Assembly (NCBI GenBank): GCA_028023455.1
Contig: JAQFVV010006626.1
Coordinates: forward strand, 62,001-126,000
Origin: Epiperipatus broadwayi
Taxonomy: Eukaryota; Onychophora; Udeonychophora; Euonychophora; Peripatidae
DNA: 64,000 nt
Direction of reading: 5' to 3'
Part shown: piece by piece, positions 1 to 12,399 of the stretch
Position numbering within the stretch: the stretch's first letter is position 1
Layout of the letters: every line of letters begins with the position of its first letter
Made by a program: the position numbers and the translations under genes
The notes under the pieces: model-generated
What the model saw: the letters and a program-made list of their open reading frames with translations, nothing else
Told to the model about the DNA's origin: nothing
The model's database searches: none

Positions 1-3000
1 TAGGTTTAACATTTTTAGATTTTTTTATATTACTCTTTAATTGTACATTTACATAAATTTCAATGAGTTTAATATTTTATTTAGATGGTTAAGTATGAAT
101 AGACTACATAGATTTGCATTTGAAAATAAAACATTCTATCCCTATTTAACCTTAGGCTAAAATTCACAGTCAAACCGGCATCAATCCATCTGATACATTT
201 ATGTATTCAATGTAGCATGAAAATACAACAGCACAAATATACTATACTGTCAGGAATGGACATCTGAACAGTGTAGTTAGAGAAAACATTGACTCTTGTC
301 CAATACAGGGATATGACATCTGTATAGCAAGAAGAACAATAAAATAAAAACTCCATAGGAAAGGGACAGCGATCCTTTTTGCCGACTTACAATCCCATCC
401 ATAGGCAAAGGGTTGGTGCGGTGTATTCAGCGATTCTGCATGTAGCGAATCTTATACTACATCTACTAATTACACAAATATATCCAATCCATTGACCCAA
501 TTCAACAACGACACAAATAACCTAAGATTACCCTCCCTTAATATAACTTTACAAATCTATATAGCCATTCATGCCTGACTTAAATTTAACATTTAGATAC
601 GTTCGCACAGATGCATTTTATAAAATTTGTTTTAAAATGTTGAGTACAGATCAGCTGCACAGATTCCACGGTCAAAACCATTCCAAATTAAACACAACCG
701 ATCAAAATACAAAGTCATCGATAAACGTCACTTGCATAGGGAATATACAAATCCCATTAGCATTCATCGTAAGATGCTTGCAGTGATATCGTTGACATAT
801 ATTCTAATCGAATGTGAAAACCACAACATTATCAACCGCTAACGAATCTATGCAACGTCTATACCCAACCTAAATTTCATCATTTAAAATTTAAACAATA
901 AACAATTTATACAATAAGAAAAAAAAAATGGAAATGATTTTTATCAATCGGAAAACATATAAAATTAAACATTATTAATTTGATTTAAAAACTTACAAAA
1001 GTCAGATAAGAGTCCGTTTTAACATTTAAGTTGGCTTGTTTATTAATTTGTAAAACTTGACGAAAGTTCTTAATTGATTTCAATAATTGTTCATTTCATA
1101 TAGCTTATGGTAGAAGAGTCCATGTTCCCGTTGGCAATTCCCACGGAGACTTTCCTGGAAGACCCGTCTGATATTTTGGAGGTAGCATTAGCTGGTTCTG
1201 TTCTGGTATCACAGTCTTTGCATTTTTAAAATAAATGAGTGAGGATGGCAAGTGCGTCTTGTCGCTCGACTCACCAAAATCAAGTTGGAAAACTCACTGG
1301 AACTCAATATTTTTTCTTTTTATAGTCCTCCTATGGATTCCATGAACAAAAACGTCACTGTTCTGTTTTTTCATTATGGTCCAGGCCTTTATTTGCTTCC
1401 ATTGGTCAAGCTAAAATCTCTTTCTTCTCTTATCTAACTTTTCATCTGACTTTTTAATTAAACAGCTTTTAGATAATTAATAAACAATCATTTCCATTTA
1501 TAGATTACAGGAATTAATTAATACCTGTTTTTATTTTAACTTAGGTTATTTTTTTATTAAAATATTTTTATATTTCAATCTTGTATTTTTTTATTAAAAA
1601 AAATACGTTCAAATACTTTTTTTTTTTGTTTATGAAAAAAATATTTTTAAAGTTTAGCATCTGTGCGAATATATATATATGTTTAACAAACATTTTAATT
1701 TTAGCGTTTAGTTTTTTCCTTTTATTTGCGAACTTTTAAGTTTTTATTTTAAATTAATGTAATGACATATTTATATATCGTTACATTTAACATACACATA
1801 TTTACCAGAAAGTGCACAAGAGTATGACAAACATGAAGACATTAAACATTTTGGCAGCAAAATTCTCTCACTTACAATATAAAAAATGGTTAGGACAATA
1901 TCTTCTTGCTGGCCAGTTGTAAAATTACAAAAACAAATAGCAATTCTAGCTAGCTTCCTGAATCAGAGATAATAAAACAGTTACCATCCCTCCAGAAATC
2001 ATTGAAACCAGCATGGACGTTCGAGCAGTAGTATTCTAACTACTGTCATTAAAACACCACAAGACTGCTGTGCATATTATTACATTCAAAGTAAATGTGG
2101 TTGATCTCACATACAAGACAGCAAAAGATATTTGATTATGATCTTACGTAATCCAGAAAGAAATGACTACTTTCAGACAACCTAAAGAAATAACTTGACA
2201 AATAGCTAGCAAAAAGATTTTGTTGTTTGCACAAAAAGTGCAAATGAAACATGCTTAAAGATTCTTCATTTTACAACTAAGGGCAGGTGAATAAATAAAG
2301 ACTACGAAAACTGCCAATGCGTTTTGTAATATTTAATGAAATAATCAGGTATAAATTAAACATATAAAATACAATCTCCTAATGCATCTCCAGATAAACA
2401 AAAATTGCAAACAAACTTGGAATCTTAAAACTAAGACTTCAAGACACACTTTAACTACTAGAAAAAGTACACACAGATAATAAATAATTAAAAATAATTA
2501 ATACCATTTTAAAACATACTTATCATTAGATTGAGCAGAGATTTAATTAAATGCAATTTATTTACACTGGCTAAAATAAAAAAAAGTTTAACTTATGGTA
2601 AGGCAGAGTACTAGTGATTTTGTGACGAGTATGCACTTTTGATAATAGTTCATCTTTCAGGCAATTTCTCTTAATGACAAAGGCAAGTGTCGAGGCATAT
2701 TGGGAATCCGGCCATGTCAGAGTTTTATGGCATCATGAAAGAACAGTTTAGAGCCTGAGGCTCATCCTTATTTGAATTAGCACTGCATCTTAAGGTTTAC
2801 AATACGAATAGTTGTGTTTGTTGACATCATGAAAGCAAATTTCAAAAATCTCTCAAATGTTCAAACTGAGATTAATAAGTAATTAAACTAAGCATTTTTA
2901 AAAACAGCTTCTTGATCCTCTCCTAACAAGCAACCTTTTTAATCTATAGAATAAAAACAAATCTTTCTGGTGGGCTATAGTTACCTCGCTACATTTCCCA

Positions 3001-3984
3001 CGGAAAACCTTCCTTATTGACAAATTCTATACCTCAGTCAGGGCAAATATTAATTTTCCGCTCAATCCAATTTAAGAATTCCAACCAGGGATTATTGTGA
3101 CCAAAATAACAAATATAAAACTAAATCTTCGCTTTTAGAATTAACTTTAAAAATGATTAAAAATAAAAGCAACAGAAATATATAATTAGCAAGCTTACCT
3201 GTTTTTAATCAAATTGATTAAAACAGGTGGTGAAAGTAAAGTATTTTTAAATCAATTTTATAAACAAAGTAGTGAAAGTAAACTATTTTAAATATAAATC
3301 AATTCTATAGACAAAAATTAAAATGCCCTATTTAAATATTACCGAGTATATGTTTTAATACAAGTACTTTTTTTATTTATTAAATAATAATAAGCAATTT
3401 TAACATTAGTAATAAAACCATTGAATCGGAAATCAATCCGGTTCAAAATATATATATATATAAATAAATTTAAAAGTGTGAAGAACAATAATATTCATGC
3501 AATTATATATTTAATTTGTTAGTAAAGTATTAATTTGCACTTCTTCATAAGTATAGCCATATAAATAAATAAATAATAAACTCTCTTAACTCATAAAACT
3601 AATATATTAATTCAAAATGTCATTGTCTTTTTCTTTTATAATGCTTTGAGGATTTGCAAATATTATATTACATGTAACATATAAGCAACTGGTAATATCA
3701 AGCAATGTATATGTAATAATTTACTGATATACATGTAGATAAAATACCCAAGCCAAGACCATATGTTATAAGTAGTTTTATAAAATACATACATATTGAT
3801 AGAAAATAGTCTGGAATTTTTAAACTGTTGAATAATTGTGATATTACAAATATTGAAATAATAATAGGGTTTATAAAGTGTGAAATCTGTTTTATTGCAT
3901 ACATTTCTATATTACAGTTGTGAATTATTACACAGACAATTTAAGGGATGACATAAAAGACTAAAGTAATGTTTAATTGATTTT
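1..3984. other. AT-rich intergenic or intronic DNA
   Basis: No coding region, RNA gene or transposon was recognised here. The stretch is AT-rich, with short poly-A/T runs and a small (TA) tract near 3451-3462. Two patches (about 360-440 and 1107-1229) are less AT-rich than their surroundings; the second is open in more than one frame and is discussed as a finding. Confidence 0.5.
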
Positions 3985-4612
3985 TTCAAAATGTGAAAAT
4001 AAAGATTGATTATGACGAATTAGAAGAAATTAACAGTTACAGATACCTTGGTCAGATTATTAATACAGATGGAAACATAATGGATAAAATTAATCATAGA
4101 ATTAAACTTGGTGTGAGTGCTTTTCGTAGAAATAACTTAAGACTAAAATAAAATATGCCTATGTGTTTGAAAATGAAGGTTTTTAATAAATGTGTTTTAC
4201 CAGTTCTTACTTATAAATCTGAGACTTGGACACTTAATAGAAAAGCAATACAGAGACTTTAGACAACTCAAAGAAGTGCATGTTGGGAGTAACAAGAAGA
4301 GATCGAAAATGCAATATATGGGTAAGAGAACAAACAGGTGTTACTGATCTCATTGAAAAAATTAAAAGTTTGAAGTGGAGTTGGACTGGACATATTGCTA
4401 GAAGAGATGATAATAGATGGACAATTGAAATCTTAAATGGAATTCTAAGAGATTGTAAAAAACCCAGAAAGAGACCACATGTTAGATGAATGGAGGAAAT
4501 AAGAAAGTGTGCAGGAATGATGTGGAGAAGAGAAGCTAAAGATCAGAAAAATGGATTGAACTTGGAGAGACCTTTATCCTGCAGTGAACTGATAATGGTT
4601 GATGATGATGAT
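3985..4612 (+). mobile_element. 3' end of an RTE-like non-LTR retrotransposon (decayed)
   Basis: This is the C-terminal part of a LINE reverse-transcriptase protein and its 3' tail. Seen in the sequence: a DELEEINSYRYLGQ-like segment at about 4014-4056, then LPVLTYKSETWTLNRK near 4200-4245, then RRDRKCNIWVREQTGV, WTGHIARRDDNRWT and a KRPHVR-stop-MEEI stretch through about 4500, ending in W-REAKDQ. These match the post-polymerase region of the craniofacial-development-protein-2-like family usually assigned to RTE-type LINEs. Stop codons at about 4150, 4261 and 4487 and at least one frame change show it is dead. It ends in GATGATGATGATGAT at about 4597-4612, a short simple 3' tail typical of RTE elements. 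It is 5'-truncated: endonuclease and polymerase domains are absent. A second, longer copy of the same kind lies at 31.3-32.9 kb. The clade assignment is from motifs only. Confidence 0.75.
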
Positions 4613-4681
4613 GATTTCAATTTATATCTAAAATGTTATTTAAAATTAAAAGCTAATTGGATTAATACTTTACAAAAATAG

Positions 4682-5035
4682 TTGCTAATATACAATTTCG
4701 CTCATTTGCATATCAATAATTGGTTTATTATCCACATAATGTTTCAGTAGATAAATCGATGTGTATTATTATTACTCTAACCAATAAATTAACATTGATA
4801 TGAAAAATGTGCATTTTTTACAAGATTGTTAAAATGAATCTAATAAGTCTGAGTTGTAAATTCTTATTATAATATGCAGATTTGGAGTTAGGGTTTTTCA
4901 TAAAAATCATTACATATTTTCACTGTCATATATTTTATAGTTATTGTTTATATACAATGTTATTAAAATTACATTTAATTCTAAGGCAGCATAAAATTTG
5001 CTTATAATGAATGTTTATAATATATGTAATTAAAA
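4682..5035. other. AT-rich spacer
   Basis: Nothing was recognised between the RTE tail and the inverted repeat that follows. Confidence 0.5.
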
Positions 5036-5580
5036 GGATTTGAACTCAGGTTTTTTCTGTACATTCATCCTCCACTCCGACTCAATCAACCAATACACAT
5101 GAACACACACATGTGGCAAAGATACGTGATCTTCTATAAATATTTCATGCAAAATCAGCACTCGTCAGTTTGGTCAAATCATAGGCTCCCAAACATGCCT
5201 CATTTTTCCAACTATTCAACCATCTACTTCATTGTAAAAGCAATGATGGGTATGACTACAATATCAAATCTAATAAGAGCTTTGAGCATTCAATTGTTGG
5301 TCTGTCAATGAAATGGATGGTTGAATAGTTGAAAGTATGAGAAGATCTGAAATTGGAGTCCATTAAAGTTTGAGTAATTATTATCCTAATATAAACTGAG
5401 TACTGCCTATATATATGCATGGGAAATTATAATCTGGCCCAAATGATGAGTGCTAGCTCTGCATGAAATATGTATATTTGGAATCATATATTTTTTCACA
5501 TGTGCATGATCATGAGTATTGTTTGCATAAGATGGAGTGGAGGATGAATAAATAAAAATCCTAAGTTCAAACCTTCTAAT
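5036..5580. repeat. Inverted (foldback) SINE-like pair
   Basis: The left arm at about 5036-5185 matches the reverse complement of about 5433-5580; shared blocks include CATCCTCCACTCC, CACATGTG and ATATTTCATGCA. A second inner inverted match lies at about 5211-5236 against 5308-5334. The outer ends carry a GATTTGAACTC / GTTTGAACTT stretch resembling a tRNA-type B box. The central part resembles the 33.6-34.3 kb units (TTCCATTTCATTGA-like block), so this is an older copy of that family. Identity of the arms is roughly 70-75% by eye. Confidence 0.6.
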
Positions 5581-5639
5581 TACATAATTAAAATTATATT
5601 TATACAATATGATTAAACCTGTGATGGACATACTTTTTC

Positions 5640-8600
5640 AGGACAAAGTATGTATAAATACTATGGTACACCATTTTTATATCACATGTATGGTTTTAAA
5701 ATATTTTAAGTTCCTTATTTTTTAAAGTGAAACATGTAATGTGTATCACATCTCAATTTACATTCATCAATGTGAGTAAAACAATGTTTTTTTCATTCTG
5801 TATCAAAATTGTATATGTATCTTTTCTTTGCAATTCTTTCATATGTCATACCCTTTTATTAAAATATAATAAAATGCAAATTTTTCATAATAAATTACTT
5901 AAAATTGTACACCTGTAACAAAGAAAAACACTGTTTTAGCTTCATGACTGAATATTTTTAAACTAATGAATTTGTAATCAACATACACATAATCGTGTAT
6001 TTTATTTTACTTCCCATTATATATCAAGATTGTATGTTTTTATTTGCACCTGTTTGAGCCTTTATACCCTACTATGATTAAAATATTGTTTTGTCACAAT
6101 ATATTAATTAAATCTATGCACCATGTATAATAAAAATGACAAATACCAATTTCCAATTGACTGAAAGTATCCAATTCTTCCAGATGAGTTTTTACATTGC
6201 ATGGTAAAATGTATTTGAGCCAATGAATTTGTTATCAATATATTCATTATCGTATATTTTGAACAAGGAACTTGTGACCTTTGACCCATTCAGTGGTAAC
6301 ATATTTCACTTCTAGTAGCTATATGTATGCAAAAAATGTATATTTATGTATAACAATCGACTCTAGCATTCGTTCCAATTACTTTTTTTAAAATTCATGT
6401 GATCTCTTCAAAATGTCTTAGCAGTCCACCAGAGGACTCTGATCAATATCATATCCACCCATGTCATTTGTTAAATTAATAAAAATACATAAAAGTATTT
6501 TTAATATATAATCACTATCAATTTAATATTAGTTATACCAAGTTGATAATAATTAGTATATTCAAACAATGTTTTTAGTATTTTTTTTTGTGAATTTATT
6601 AATTAATATTTTTAATTTTTAATTTCATTTTATGATATTTTATTATATATAAAACAATGTGCTGGTAACCTGAAAAATATTTTAAACATATTGAAAACAT
6701 TTTTTGGTTTATTTAGCCGAATTTGAATCCAGTTGTGTGTCGCAGATAAATATACTATTTTTACATTGTGAGACACATTTTTTTCAAAATTTGATTAAAA
6801 TTCAATATTTTGCATGAAAATATATTAATATTTTCTTACATTTTTTCCAAATTTAAAAACATATATATTCGAATAATAAAACCTTTCAAATTTTCATTTA
6901 TTTATATTTAAAATTTTAAAAACTAAAAATTATTGTATTTACTTTGGTTTTTTTATATTTTTAATAAAAAAAACATAGATTAAAAGTTTGACCAGTTTTT
7001 GAATTTTTGAACTGGAAATAATTAATGAGGAAAAAATAATGAAATGCATCTAGGGATTGCATAGAAATTTTTTTGAATTAAAATCCAATTTTCATCTAAT
7101 AAATTATTTATGTCTTTTAATAAAGTCACTTAATTTATAAATAATTTTATATGTTTAGATTTAAAATTTATTTTGTATATAATTTATATTTTAAACATTT
7201 TATGCTTTTATTTAAAAAAATGGAGTTCAAAACCTTATCCTATTATTTAAGCATGACAAAAATAATATCCTATAACAGTAATAAATGATAAAAAATAGCC
7301 TGGAAGTAATTTATATACTGAGATTCACCTGTCTAATAATCTTGAAAAAAATTGTTCTCCTAGTTGAAAAAACCTTGATATATATATATGATAAACAAAA
7401 CAAGTTATAAATTTCGTAACTTGCTTTTAGCTTGCATTTTTTGATCACTAGATGGAGCTTTACCAATAGCGCCTAACAAGCTTTTGTTTACATAAATGCC
7501 AAGAGAGATAGAATTCAATATCTTTTTTATTGTCTCCACCTCCAGAGCAGCTGCTTTCGAGCTAGTTGGCTCATGTCAGTGAATGGTAGGGAGACTAGAA
7601 ACTAGATCTAAATACTAACTTTAAAATCAGCATTTATCAAACATGTTTCTATCAGTTTGAAAGCATGAAATTTATCAGACACATAATGTCTTCAAATCCA
7701 GCTTAACAAACTAGATAGCTATATGGGTCTGAAATCAATTCAGTTTCACCATATAGTAAAAGCCTCTGCTAGATGCCATAATTAATCTAAGTACTCTTGT
7801 TGTTTAATGTTAAATATATTACATATCTAAAACAATTTAAAAAGTACAACTGTAAATAAATTAATTTAAAGTCATTTTAAAATACAACTAAAAAACACAC
7901 ATTTCACAAAATATCTAGTAACTGATAAGTTAATTGCTAGGTTTTTATTTAATCTTGCAAAGTTTAATGACAGCATTACATAATTTCATGACTTTCCCTT
8001 TTTTTTTTTTTTACAAAATAGAAACTAAAAGCATTTAGCATTATCATTTGCAAATTAACCATCTCTATAGTTGATCTTATTTGAAGGAAAAAATAACAAA
8101 CTATGATGACATAATTATTTATCAATTTAAACTTTACATACAAATTTGTTTTTGTAGTTAGATACAAATACAAATCTATTTTGCAATTTCACTTTGCTTT
8201 TAACTTTTTCCAGATTAATGGGTCATAATTTAATAATTTAGCAATACTTCTTTTACTTTCTTATTACAAATATCCAACATTTTCTAAGTGCCTATTCATT
8301 GTGAAAGTTTAAATAAAAATTAAATGCAAATAATGAATATTAATTTTAAAATACACCGGATTTATAGCCAGTATAAGCTTTGGAGTTTAAATATTTTTTT
8401 TTTTTTGGTATACTATTTCTTATTGTCACAGAGAAGGTTAAAAACATAAACATTTAATATTTGATTGATTTTATTGCATTAACATTGTGCAACGAAGAAT
8501 AAAAACTATTGCTTCAGATCTGAAATATCTGAATCAATCCCTGCCATTATGCACACTTTTTGATACTCATTAGTCTTTCAATGAGTGATTCTGGAATTTC

Positions 8601-8650
8601 AAAAAACACAATTCTCCAATTATGCACTCCAGTCAATTCAAAACTATGCA
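5640..8650. other. AT-rich intergenic or intronic DNA
   Basis: No gene was recognised. Two weakly similar segments (about 5938-6030 and 6195-6260, sharing an AATGAATTTGTnATCAA block) suggest an old duplication. A less AT-rich patch at about 7440-7600 has no recognisable coding content. Confidence 0.4.
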
Positions 8651-8658
8651 CTTGTCCA

Positions 8659-8750
8659 GCATTGGTGGTTGAGAGGTCAGCAACAGCTGCTTTACAAACA
8701 CTTGTCCCGGGTTAGCAGAATCGCTTTCCGGCTGATGCTATGACACATGA
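8659..8750 (+). repeat. tRNA-Gly-derived SINE (head)
   Basis: The copy starts GCATTGGTGGTTGAGAGG, runs through a GTCCCGGGTTAGC segment and ends GCTGATGCTATGACACATGA. It aligns with the other five copies in the window. The tRNA-like part resembles tRNA-Gly(UCC), but the B box is mutated, so it is a SINE head rather than a working tRNA. An A-rich tail follows. Pol III would be the expected polymerase. Confidence 0.7.
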
Positions 8751-8759
8751 GGGAAAAAA

Positions 8760-9531
8760 CTATGCACTTTCTTTCAATTAATGACTTTTTCTTTTTAAAA
8801 AAGTTTTATAATCATTTTTTTTTTTAAAATTACATATCTTTCCTCAGAGAGACAAGTTTTAAAAGCATCTACATTAATCTTTAACTTTAGTGACTTTTTA
8901 ACTACAAATATTGTTTTATATTTATGTTTTGTTTTAAATTTGGGTCTTAATTTTATAAAACAGTAGCTTTTTTTAAAAGAAATTTTATAATAGCAAATGT
9001 AAGAGACTAAGAATAGATAGAGCATTGGAATGAGCACATTCAATTTGTTACTTAATGATATAAAACAATTCTATTTTTAAATTAAAACCAATCCTCTTGT
9101 CTATTAGTGCAAGGACACAGTGTCACACTCGGGATAAAATGTCCCTAAATCAATTCCAGCATTGGCATTTCGATTGCTCAAATTTCTTACAAACTTTCAA
9201 CTAGTAAATCCATTTAATTATTTTTAATTAAACTCATTATTTAAATATTGATTACATTTTTAAAATGAATTTATACATATATTGTAAAGTATTAAGCTAA
9301 CTTCTTATTTCAAAATACAAGCAATCATAAACACATATAAATCTACTGATTCTTTTTCTCTGATATTCTAGTTTTATATGATCATTGCTTATAAATAATT
9401 AAAATTTTAAGACAAAATATTTTTATGCATTAAAAATATGTATAAAGAATTAAATGTAACAAATAAGTTATAAATAAAAACTTATTTTAAGATTTTTTTA
9501 ATTTTCAAATAAAATGTATAAAGTATATCAC
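8760..9531. other. AT-rich spacer
   Basis: No feature was recognised. Confidence 0.45.
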
Positions 9532-10001
9532 ATATTTAGTAAAAGCCAATAAACACCACATGACCACCACTTCTTATGCTTTTAACTGTTTTAAAACAGG
9601 CAAAACACACTATACGTATTGCCACACACAGCAAGCTAGAGTAATCAATGGATGCCAGAAGGTGTGAGCATAAAATACCCATCTAGTGCCTACTCATCCA
9701 ATTTGGATTGAAAACATTAAGGTGTTTTCAGTTTAAGACTCATAGTTTTGTAGTTAGGGTGGAGATAAAGGGTGGCTGCTGGGGAGTTGCATTAGATCCT
9801 AAGATCTAGGTGCAGTGCTCTCAGATTCAGGGCTCCTCACTGATGAAGATCACAAGCCAGAAACTAGTCTGGGGATATTGTATGAGTAGGCACTAGATGA
9901 GTATTTTGTGCACAAGCCTTCTGGCAAACATTGATTATTCTAGCTTGCTGTGTGTGACAAGACGAATAGTGAGTTTTGCCTGTTTTATATTTAGTAAAAG
10001 C
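9532..10001. mobile_element. Foldback retroelement-like insertion with 15-bp TSD
   Basis: An ATATTTAGTAAAAGC direct repeat occurs at 9532-9546 and again, identical, at 9987-10001, and brackets an inverted structure. The left arm (about 9551-9710: CACCACATGACCACCA, AAAACAGGCAAAAC, CAATGGATGCCAGAAGG, TAGTGCCTACTCATCCAAT) is the reverse complement of the right arm (about 9870-9986). The right arm is preceded by a CTGATGA (9840-9846) and GAAAC (9860-9864) pair. A 15-bp duplication fits target-primed insertion better than a cut-and-paste transposon. Related copies lie at 10.27, 10.74, 11.78, 12.10 and 30.87 kb. It has no coding capacity. Confidence 0.75.
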
Positions 10002-10264
10002 TAAATAAAATTTAAAATTCAAAACTCCCAAATATTTTTTTTCCAAATTCAATTGTACTTTTAAATTCATAAATAATGAAATATTTATGTATTATTACAT
10101 AAGTAGTTGTGTTTATGCACCAACTTAGGAGACTGGGTGTAAAAAAATAATCAGAATAAGATTTTATTTTTTTTCTCACATAAAATTTAATTAAATCACT
10201 ATTATTTATGTTTACACAATTTGTTGAAACAGTAGAAACTTTCTCCATATAGTTATGCCAATTA

Positions 10265-10578
10265 ATGAAAGCCATAGTAATCAAAGAATGCTAGAAAACT
10301 TGTGCATCAAAAATCATATCTAGTACCTATTCATTCAATATCCCAAATTAGTTTCTAGCTCGCAGCTTTTGTTATTGTTAAGCTTTGTACATGAGAGCAC
10401 TGCATCTAGATCTTTGGATTTAGTAGCCACTAGATAGGAATTTTGATGCATGACATTTCAGTATCCATTGATTACTACTGCTTTTACTGGGTAACACTAC
10501 TGTATGGAAAGAGTTAGTACTGTTTAATAATTTTTTAAGCATAAGAAATTGTGACCACATGATGTTTTTGTGGTTTAC
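10265..10578. repeat. Diverged foldback-family copy (inverted)
   Basis: A minus-oriented part (about 10265-10365: GTAATCAAAGAATGCTAGAA, TAGTACCTATTCATTCAATATCCC) is followed by a plus-oriented part (about 10395-10578: GAGCACTGCATCTAGATC, ATCCATTGATTACT, ACCACATGATGTTTTTGTGGTTTA). It is more diverged than the 9.5 kb copy. With the 10.74 kb copy it forms a block homologous to 11.78-12.40 kb. Confidence 0.65.
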
Positions 10579-10734
10579 AATCACTCCTAATCAAAGAATT
10601 TTGGTGACAATATTATTAAATACCAAAGACACACTGTACTGTGTTCAAATTTGTATGACTATACAAATAAATTATTAAGAATTGAAACATTGTTGTTTCC
10701 ATTTTGACCTCATATGTTTATAGTCAACTAAAAA

Positions 10735-10935
10735 GATAAAGGAACTGCTGTATTAAATCCAAAGATGTAGACACAATGCTTTTAGATCCAATGCTCATCA
10801 CTTATGAAAACAACAATCTAAAAATTAAACTGAGAATATTGAAAAAGTTGGCACCTTCTAGCATACATTTATTACTGTGTTTTGTGCTAGATGGCACTAC
10901 AGTATGCAAAGTGTTGCTATGATTATAATTTGATT
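10735..10935 (+). repeat. Diverged foldback-family copy (plus orientation, 3'-truncated)
   Basis: It shares the order GATGTAGACACAATGCTTT, GATCCAATGCTCATCACT, then an AGATGGCACTACAGTATG end with the better-preserved copies. The CTGATGA/GAAAC pair is mutated. It breaks off after the GCAAAGTGTTGC stretch. Confidence 0.5.
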
Positions 10936-10939
10936 CAGG

Positions 10940-11778
10940 ATGTTCAATCTTCAATTATCCATTTTATTACAGAGCTTATTTTTTATAATAAATCTTCATT
11001 TATTAAATCATAATATCATAAAACTAAATCAACATATATAAATATCTCTAAACATAGTTATTTTGCCTTACTATTTAACAATGGGTTTGAAATATTATGC
11101 TTGCATTGCAACAAATTAAAAAATAAGAATAATTGAGTAATCAACTTTATAAAAATATACAATGACTTACACTTATTTGAAATTACTAATCTGCAAATTT
11201 ATTAGTAAAATAGATTACTAATTTCTTAACATATATAATTTATAATTCCATAATCACTATGATGATTTATTGATAAAAAATGTATGCTTATATTTTAAGA
11301 GAACTATTCTTGTAATCAGAAATACATACACATTTTAAAGAATATAATTATCATGAAAATTGTTGGATTAAAAAATGTTTCTATTATAATAAAGTTTTTA
11401 ATGCGGATTAAATTTTATAGTTCATTCACTGATTATGATAAGAAAACTATATAGTCTATAAGAAGATTAAAAACAGTGCAAAAATAAAGAAATTATATTT
11501 TTCAGATAATGCCATTATTAACTGATTATAAGTAATAAACATATCCAGGAGCAGAATATGAAAATATAGTTTTAATTATGTATCATTTTTGAATAAACTT
11601 AAAAAATGTTAGATAGCTCAATGTTTTGTACATTACATAGGGGACATGTGAACAGTTTTCAGAGGTAAACATCGAAATTGATATGAGATTTGGATTAACT
11701 GTTGGTAAATTATGCATTATAGATGGGGAGATTTAAAGATGAATCAGCCTAACAGTTATTCTTCCATCTAGATAGGCA
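10940..11778. other. AT-rich spacer
   Basis: No feature was recognised. Confidence 0.45.
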
Positions 11779-11985
11779 TTCAATATTCCCAAACTAGTTT
11801 CTGGCTTGTAGCCTTCATCAGTGAGAAGTCTTGGATAGGGATTTTATGCACAGGCCTTCTGATATCCATTGATTACTCTGGCTTGCACTGAGTGGCACTA
11901 CTGTATGGAGAGTTTTGCCTGTTTTAATAAGTTATGAGCAAGCATAAGAAATGGTGATCATGTGATGTTTGGTGGTTTAATACTA
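11779..11985. repeat. Foldback-family copy with the centre deleted
   Basis: A short minus-oriented arm (about 11779-11828, with GTTTC, then TCATCAG) joins directly to a plus-oriented arm (about 11829-11985: TTTTATGCACAGGCCTTCTG, CATTGATTACT, CACTACTGTATGGAGAG, GATCATGTGATGTTTGGTGG). A near-complete plus copy follows about 100 bp later. Confidence 0.65.
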
Positions 11986-12094
11986 ATCCTGCCTAGTAGG
12001 ACAGTGGGGTTATTAAATAACCAAAGACACCAAAACATATGGGTACTGACCTGAGCTCATTGAAAATGTTATTGTGTTTTTAATTTTATTCTCA

Positions 12095-12396
12095 TTGTTT
12101 TGTAGTTAAGTAGAGATAAAAGGTGGATGCTGAAGGGTTGAATTAGATCCTAAGATCTAGGTGCAGTGCTTTCAGATCCAATGCTCCTCACTGATGAAGG
12201 TCACAAGCTAGAAACTAATCTGTGGATATTGGATGAGTAGGCACTAGATAATGATTTTATGCACAAGCCTTCTGGCATCCATTGATTACTCTGACTTGCA
12301 CTGAGTGGCACTACAGTATGGAGAGTTTTGCCTGTTTTAATAACTGTTATGAGCAAGCATAAAAAATTATGATCATGTGATGTTTGTGGTTTAATG
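12095..12396 (+). repeat. Near-complete foldback-family monomer
   Basis: This is the best single unit for defining the family. The order is GTTTTGTAGTTAAG, AAGATCTAGGTGCAGTGC, CTGATGA at 12191-12197, GAAAC at 12211-12215, ATATTGGATGAGTAGGCACT, TTTTATGCACAAGCCTTCTG, CACTACAGTATGGAGAG, TGCCTGTTTTAATAAC and the outer end GATCATGTGATGTTTGTGG. There is no coding capacity and no inverted partner of its own. The 5' part continues from the preceding 11.78 kb unit, so the two may be a head-to-tail pair. Confidence 0.7.
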
Positions 12397-12399
12397 TAT

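Noticed and set aside
9840-9864. Canonical hammerhead ribozyme
   Set aside because: Both boxes are present, but stem II is only about 2 bp with an unpaired base next to CTGATGA, and no convincing cleavage-site strand was found nearby.
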